Position numbers and translations under genes: made by a program. Positions 60,254 to 64,000 of a stretch of 64,000 bases of DNA are shown in pieces (the stretch's first letter is position 1; each line of letters opens with the position of its first letter). The stretch is from HGW-17 sp964516435 (GTDB lineage Bacteria; Myxococcota_A; Polyangia; HGW-17). Under the pieces are notes generated by a model. It was not told the DNA's origin. It saw only the letters and a list, made by a program, of their open reading frames with translations, and did not search any database. The stretch is from NCBI GenBank assembly GCA_964516435.1, contig CAZEZP010000029.1, positions 15,887 to 79,886 of the forward strand, read 5' to 3'.

Positions 60254-61648
60254 TCACGGAAAAGACGCACCGGAAAAGAGAACCGGCACCCGCTGGCCGT
60301 TCCATTCCAGGGAAAAGCGCAGAAACGGTTCCGGCCCGGGAACCGCGGGAACGAACAATTGCCAGCGCACGAATCCGCGGGAATCGGCAAGCACCAGCGC
60401 ATGCGGCCGCAAGCCGCGCGGCAGCCGCTCCAGAAGTTTCTTGCAGCGCATCGGCGGCGCCCCTTTGCGCCAGAGGCGATCCCCGGGCGCCGGCGAACGC
60501 AGGGTCAGAGGAAAAGAATCGGCCAGAACGGCGATTTCCCCGGACGCATCGGGCACGAGGCGAAATGCGCCCGCAGTGCCGGCTGCCTTTTCGGCCGAAT
60601 CGTGCGGTCCGGAAAACGTCACGGAAAACTGGCCCAGCCCCGCCGGCGGCGATGCCATGACCAAAAAACCCCGGTCGGCCGTCAGCCGGACCGGCCCCGG
60701 GAAATCCCAGGTCCCCGTTCCCCCGGCCTCCAGCGCCCGGCATGCCTCCTCCACGCGGACCGCCGGCAACTCCGTTCCCTCCGGGGCCAGATGGCGCCAC
60801 CAGCGGCGCAGCGTGATCCGCCGGATCCCGGGCGGATCCACAAGCCAATCTTTAAGGGGAAGCGCCTCCACGCGGCCGGTGAACACCTGCAGACGACCCT
60901 CCAGGCGCCGCTGGGCCAGTTCCACCACGGCATCGTGCTCCAGCCGGGCGGCGCGGGCCAGGCGGCACAGTCCCTCCACGATGCGCGGATTCTCTTCCTG
61001 CATCCAGGGAATCAGGCGGCGGCGCACCCGGTTGCGCAGGTACGCCTCCTGAAAATTGCTCTCGTCCTCGCGCCAGGTTTCCCCCAGTGCGCGCAGAAAC
61101 GCCTGCAATTCCTCCTTGCGCCGCTCCAGGAAAGGCCGCAGGCGGTTCCCTTCCACCGCCCTCATGGCGCCCAGCCCGCGCAGTCCAGTGCCCCGGATCA
61201 GATGCAGGAGCACGGTTTCGGCCTGATCCTCGGCCGTATGCCCCAGAAGGAGCCCGCCCAGCGCGCGTGAGCGGATGCATTCATCGAAAAATGCATAGCG
61301 AGCGTCGCGCAAGGCATTCTCTCCCGCGTCCAGGGGCATCTCCAGTCGGATGCGATGGCACGGGATTTCCAGGCGCGCGCACAGAGACTCGACGAAGTCG
61401 GCGTCCGCGGCCGATGCCGGACGGATTCCGTGATCCACCGTGGCCGCTTCCAGCCGGAAACCCGACGCGGACGCCACGTGCGCGCAGGCCCGCAGCAGGG
61501 CGCAGCTGTCCGACCCGCCCGAGCAGGCCACCAGAAAGCCGCGTTCCCGCAAGCCTTCCAGCCCCGGGTCCAGCAAAAACGCCTCCACGTCCAACAGCAG
61601 GCGGCCGGGAAGCGAATCCGGCGCCACATTCGGGTAAAACGGAATCAT
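60254..61648 (-). CDS. tilS: tRNA(Ile)-lysidine synthase
   Basis: This 464-residue enzyme modifies the CAU anticodon of a minor tRNA-Ile with lysine. The PP-loop SGGSDSCALL (43-52) and HTAEDQAETVLLHLIRGTG, in which HxxxDQxET is conserved, define it. A C-terminal TilS-type domain follows (RSPAPGDRLWRKGAPPMRCKKLLERL). The ATG at 61648 overlaps the metallophosphoesterase stop as ATGA. It lies convergent to ftsH-folP, a neighbourhood it often shares with them in other bacteria. Confidence 0.94.
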   Translation of the reverse strand: MIPFYPNVAPDSLPGRLLLDVEAFLLDPGLEGLRERGFLVACSGGSDSCALLRACAHVASASGFRLEAATVDHGIRPASAADADFVESLCARLEIPCHRIRLEMPLDAGENALRDARYAFFDECIRSRALGGLLLGHTAEDQAETVLLHLIRGTGLRGLGAMRAVEGNRLRPFLERRKEELQAFLRALGETWREDESNFQEAYLRNRVRRRLIPWMQEENPRIVEGLCRLARAARLEHDAVVELAQRRLEGRLQVFTGRVEALPLKDWLVDPPGIRRITLRRWWRHLAPEGTELPAVRVEEACRALEAGGTGTWDFPGPVRLTADRGFLVMASPPAGLGQFSVTFSGPHDSAEKAAGTAGAFRLVPDASGEIAVLADSFPLTLRSPAPGDRLWRKGAPPMRCKKLLERLPRGLRPHALVLADSRGFVRWQLFVPAVPGPEPFLRFSLEWNGQRVPVLFSGASFP

Positions 61649-62763
61649 CGCTCTCCCTCCAGTTCGATCCAGGCGGCATCCGGCGGGGAGAACAGGCGCA
61701 CGGGCAAGCCCGTCGTTCCCAGACCGGAGGATACGTTCATCCATGCATCCCCGTGCCGGTAGACCCCGCGGCGGTAGGAACCCTCGAAATCCGACAGGCA
61801 AATCCAGGATCCCAGGCATACCTGCCCGCCATGCGTGTGCCCCGCGAGGATCACGCGCACGCCGGCCGCCGCGGCTTCGGGCAGCACCTCCGGTCGATGC
61901 GACAGCAGCAGCACCGGAATGCCCGGGGGAAGCCCAGCCAGCGCGCGCCGCAGATTCCCTCCATAATGCACATCGTCCACACCCGCGACGACGAGCGGTC
62001 CCGCTGGCGTGTCCAGCACCACGTGCCGGTCGTCGAGCGGCGTGACCCCTGCGCGGGAGAGAGCCTCGTACAGGGGAACTTCTCCCAGGCGATGATCATG
62101 GTTTCCCGCGACCTGGAATTTTCCCAGCCGGGCGGGCAGCCGTGCGATGCCCTCTTCGAGAAACCGCAAAAAAGGGGCATGGGCGCCATGCATCTGGTCG
62201 CCCGTGAACACGACGAGATCCGGTTCCCCCGGCACAAGATCCCGCAGGCGGGCGATGTCGGATGCCGACTGGAAATATCCCGCATGGATGTCCGTAACGT
62301 GCAGGACCGTGACCCGCCCGTGCAGGCCGGAAACCTGCACGCGCAGTTTCAGGAGGCGCGGAGGCATGAGCGCATTCTGCACGCCCAGCCCGCCCGCGAA
62401 GGCGCCCGCCAGGAACAGGAATCCCGCCAGCGCGGCCGGCCAGTGGGATGCGTGCAGCCCGCCAGGGATGCGCCTGGCCAGAATAAACCCCAGCACCGCC
62501 GGCAGGAAGGCCGCCTGCCACACGATGGTGGAAATCACCAGCACCCGGTACGCGGTCACGGGAAACGTCCATCCAAGAACGTAATCCACGGGCACCACGC
62601 AATAGGCTGCCAGGAAAACGGCCCATGCCGTCAGAAGCGGCCGGCGGAAGCGACCGCGCGCATGGCGCCACAGCCAGAATCCCGCCATCAACTGAAAAAT
62701 GAAAAATAGGAGCCAGAATCCGCCATATTTCGACAGATAAACGATTTTTGCCTTGATACTCAT
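61645..62763 (-). CDS. Membrane-anchored metallophosphoesterase
   Basis: This 372-residue protein begins at ATG 62763 with four membrane helices (about 10-130) and then a calcineurin-like phosphoesterase domain. Metal-binding motifs are in order: HVTDIHAG (DxH), VVFTGDQMHG (GD), VAGNHDH (GNHD) and ILAGHTHGGQ (GHTHGGQ). Members such as YaeI/YkuE-type enzymes act on membrane-associated phosphoesters, for example UDP-diacylglucosamine-like lipids; the substrate here is unknown. It is coupled to tilS. Confidence 0.9.
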   Translation of the reverse strand: MSIKAKIVYLSKYGGFWLLFFIFQLMAGFWLWRHARGRFRRPLLTAWAVFLAAYCVVPVDYVLGWTFPVTAYRVLVISTIVWQAAFLPAVLGFILARRIPGGLHASHWPAALAGFLFLAGAFAGGLGVQNALMPPRLLKLRVQVSGLHGRVTVLHVTDIHAGYFQSASDIARLRDLVPGEPDLVVFTGDQMHGAHAPFLRFLEEGIARLPARLGKFQVAGNHDHRLGEVPLYEALSRAGVTPLDDRHVVLDTPAGPLVVAGVDDVHYGGNLRRALAGLPPGIPVLLLSHRPEVLPEAAAAGVRVILAGHTHGGQVCLGSWICLSDFEGSYRRGVYRHGDAWMNVSSGLGTTGLPVRLFSPPDAAWIELEGER

Positions 62764-62813
62764 GCAAAACACCTATAGACTGCCTGCGTCGAAGACATAC
62801 GACAGGCTTTGCC

Positions 62814-63764
62814 ATGAACGACGACAAAAACTATCACCACCCAGACCCCGACCTCAACAAGCCTGCGGGAATTTCTTCCGATGCGGAGCAGACCCGCGTG
62901 CTGGCGATCAACCCGGATTTGCTCCAGCGCGGGCCCGCCAAGCCCTCCTGCCTCGTGCTGGTGTACGGCAAGGAAGATTTGGGAAAGAAGTTCGAAATCC
63001 ACAAGGACGAGACGTCCATCGGCCGCTCGGCGGCATGCACCATCTGCGTCAACGACGAAAGCGTCAGCCGCGTCCACTGCTTCCTCATCCGCCAGCCCGA
63101 CGGCACCTTCCGGGTGCGGGACAACCGCTCCACCAACGGCACCATGATCAACACCACCCTCATCACGGGGGAACAGGTCATCCAGGACGGGGATCACCTC
63201 CACCTCGGCGGCGTGATGTTCAAGTTCCTCTCGGGCGACAACCTCGAAAGCGACTACTACAACGAAATCTACCGGCTGACCACGGTGGACGGACTGACGC
63301 AGGTCTACAACAAGCGCTACTATCTCGAGGCGCTCAACCGCGAGATGAGCCGGGCGCGTCGCTATGGCCGGGCCCTGTCGCTGATCATGTTCGACATCGA
63401 TTTCTTCAAGAAAATCAATGATACATACGGGCATCTGGCCGGCGACATGATTCTCTCGAGCCTGGCCGCCACCATTTCGGGCGTCATCCGCAAGGAAGAC
63501 ATCTTCGCCCGCTACGGCGGCGAGGAGTTTTCCATCATCCTGCCGGAGATCTCCATCGAAAACGCCCGGTTCTTCGCGGAGAAAATCCGACGGGTCGTGG
63601 AAATGGCCCAGTTCCAGTACCAGAATGTCGCGATTCCCGTGACCATCAGCCTCGGCATCGCGACGTTCGACTTGACCATGGATTCGGCCGACGCCTTCAT
63701 CCGGGCGGCCGACGAGAATCTCTATATTGCAAAGCGCTCCGGCCGGAACTGTTCCGTGGGATGA
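62814..63764 (+). CDS. FHA-GGDEF diguanylate cyclase
   Basis: This 316-residue protein makes c-di-GMP. An N-terminal FHA domain (about 45-140) keeps the phosphothreonine-binding residues GR (70-71), SRVH (85-88) and NGT (108-110). The GGDEF domain has the active site GGEEF (235-239) and an inhibitory I-site RxxD (RKED, 226-229) five residues before it, so product feedback is likely. No membrane helix is present. It probably links Ser/Thr phosphorylation to c-di-GMP output. The next gene encodes a zinc-ribbon protein. Confidence 0.93.
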   Translation: MNDDKNYHHPDPDLNKPAGISSDAEQTRVLAINPDLLQRGPAKPSCLVLVYGKEDLGKKFEIHKDETSIGRSAACTICVNDESVSRVHCFLIRQPDGTFRVRDNRSTNGTMINTTLITGEQVIQDGDHLHLGGVMFKFLSGDNLESDYYNEIYRLTTVDGLTQVYNKRYYLEALNREMSRARRYGRALSLIMFDIDFFKKINDTYGHLAGDMILSSLAATISGVIRKEDIFARYGGEEFSIILPEISIENARFFAEKIRRVVEMAQFQYQNVAIPVTISLGIATFDLTMDSADAFIRAADENLYIAKRSGRNCSVG

Positions 63765-63773
63765 GGTGATTTC

Positions 63774-64000
63774 ATGAATTGCACCAAATGCGGCGCCCCC
63801 ATGCAACCGGACCAGGTTTTCTGCCCCTCGTGCGGACAGCCCGTCCAGGTCCTTCCCGGCACGGCTCCCGATACGGGAAAGGCCAAGAAAACACTCTTCT
63901 GGGCGCCCGGCGCCGGAGGAGCCCCGGGCATGGGCATGCCGCCGGGCGTTCCGGTTCCGCCGACGCCGCCAGCCGCGCCTCCCGCCGCACCGGCTCCACC
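63774..64000 (+). CDS. Zinc-ribbon protein with Pro/Ala/Gly-rich linker, cut by window edge
   Basis: The frame starts at ATG 63774, after GAGGTG, and runs open to the last base (75 visible codons). The N-terminus has MNCTKCGAPMQPDQVFCPSCG, a double CxxC zinc-ribbon, then a low-complexity Pro/Gly/Ala linker. The remainder is outside the window. It may be co-transcribed with the diguanylate cyclase, nine bases away. Confidence 0.85.
   Translation, partial: MNCTKCGAPMQPDQVFCPSCGQPVQVLPGTAPDTGKAKKTLFWAPGAGGAPGMGMPPGVPVPPTPPAAPPAAPAP

Overview
The window is GC-rich bacterial chromosome from a Gram-negative, probably deltaproteobacterial or Myxococcota-like organism. I infer this from a BamA/Skp/LolD envelope block, many secreted lipoproteins with Cys/Asp-rich metal-binding-type repeats, a metzincin with a C-terminal Cys-TM-Arg tail resembling the MYXO-CTERM sorting tail, a PASTA-bearing FtsI, and meso-DAP-type MurE. 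Tryptophanase and an A/V-type ATP synthase whose K subunit carries the residues of Na+-binding rings suggest an anaerobic, amino-acid-using lifestyle. The exact taxon cannot be fixed from the sequence.

Bases 1-5470 form an accessory island. A leftward, translationally coupled operon encodes a zinc-ribbon/Hsp70-actin-like ATPase with an AMPK-type glycogen-binding (CBM48) domain inserted in it, a single-pass membrane protein, and a third protein that runs off the window edge. Behind it lie decayed fragments (an XRE-like HTH and a frameshifted fragment), then tandem terminators and tRNA-Asn, the likely island boundary. This operon is the best candidate for an undescribed system.

Bases 6-28 kb carry tryptophanase, secreted lipoproteins, a metzincin, a tail-anchored STAS/zinc-ribbon protein, a 1467-residue TPR protein, XerD, and the leftward lolD-bamA-ompH-skp-PPC lipoprotein cluster. 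Bases 29-31.6 kb hold tmRNA, tRNA-Pro, merR, ihfA, rplT, rpmI and an unannotated 52-codon basic ORF, all leftward, and tRNA-Leu rightward. Bases 31.6-38.4 kb are a rightward, overlapping run of four genes: a GT39-like membrane protein, a cyclase-family hydrolase, a large lipoprotein with DUF3857 and a transglutaminase-like domain lacking its Cys, and a further lipoprotein.

Bases 38.5-47 kb hold a partial dcw cluster (rsmH-ftsL-ftsI-murE-murF), preceded by a sigma-54 activator coupled to a ribbon-helix-helix protein. Bases 47-48.3 kb are a lipoprotein and a PASTA protein. Bases 48.6-56 kb are the A/V-type ATP synthase operon (E-DUF2764-A-B-D-I-K). Bases 56-64 kb contain a deoxyhypusine-synthase-like protein without the catalytic Lys, ftsH, folP, tilS, a metallophosphoesterase, an FHA-GGDEF cyclase and the start of a zinc-ribbon protein.

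Evidence comes only from reading the sequence. No database search was run, so family assignments rest on motif recognition.
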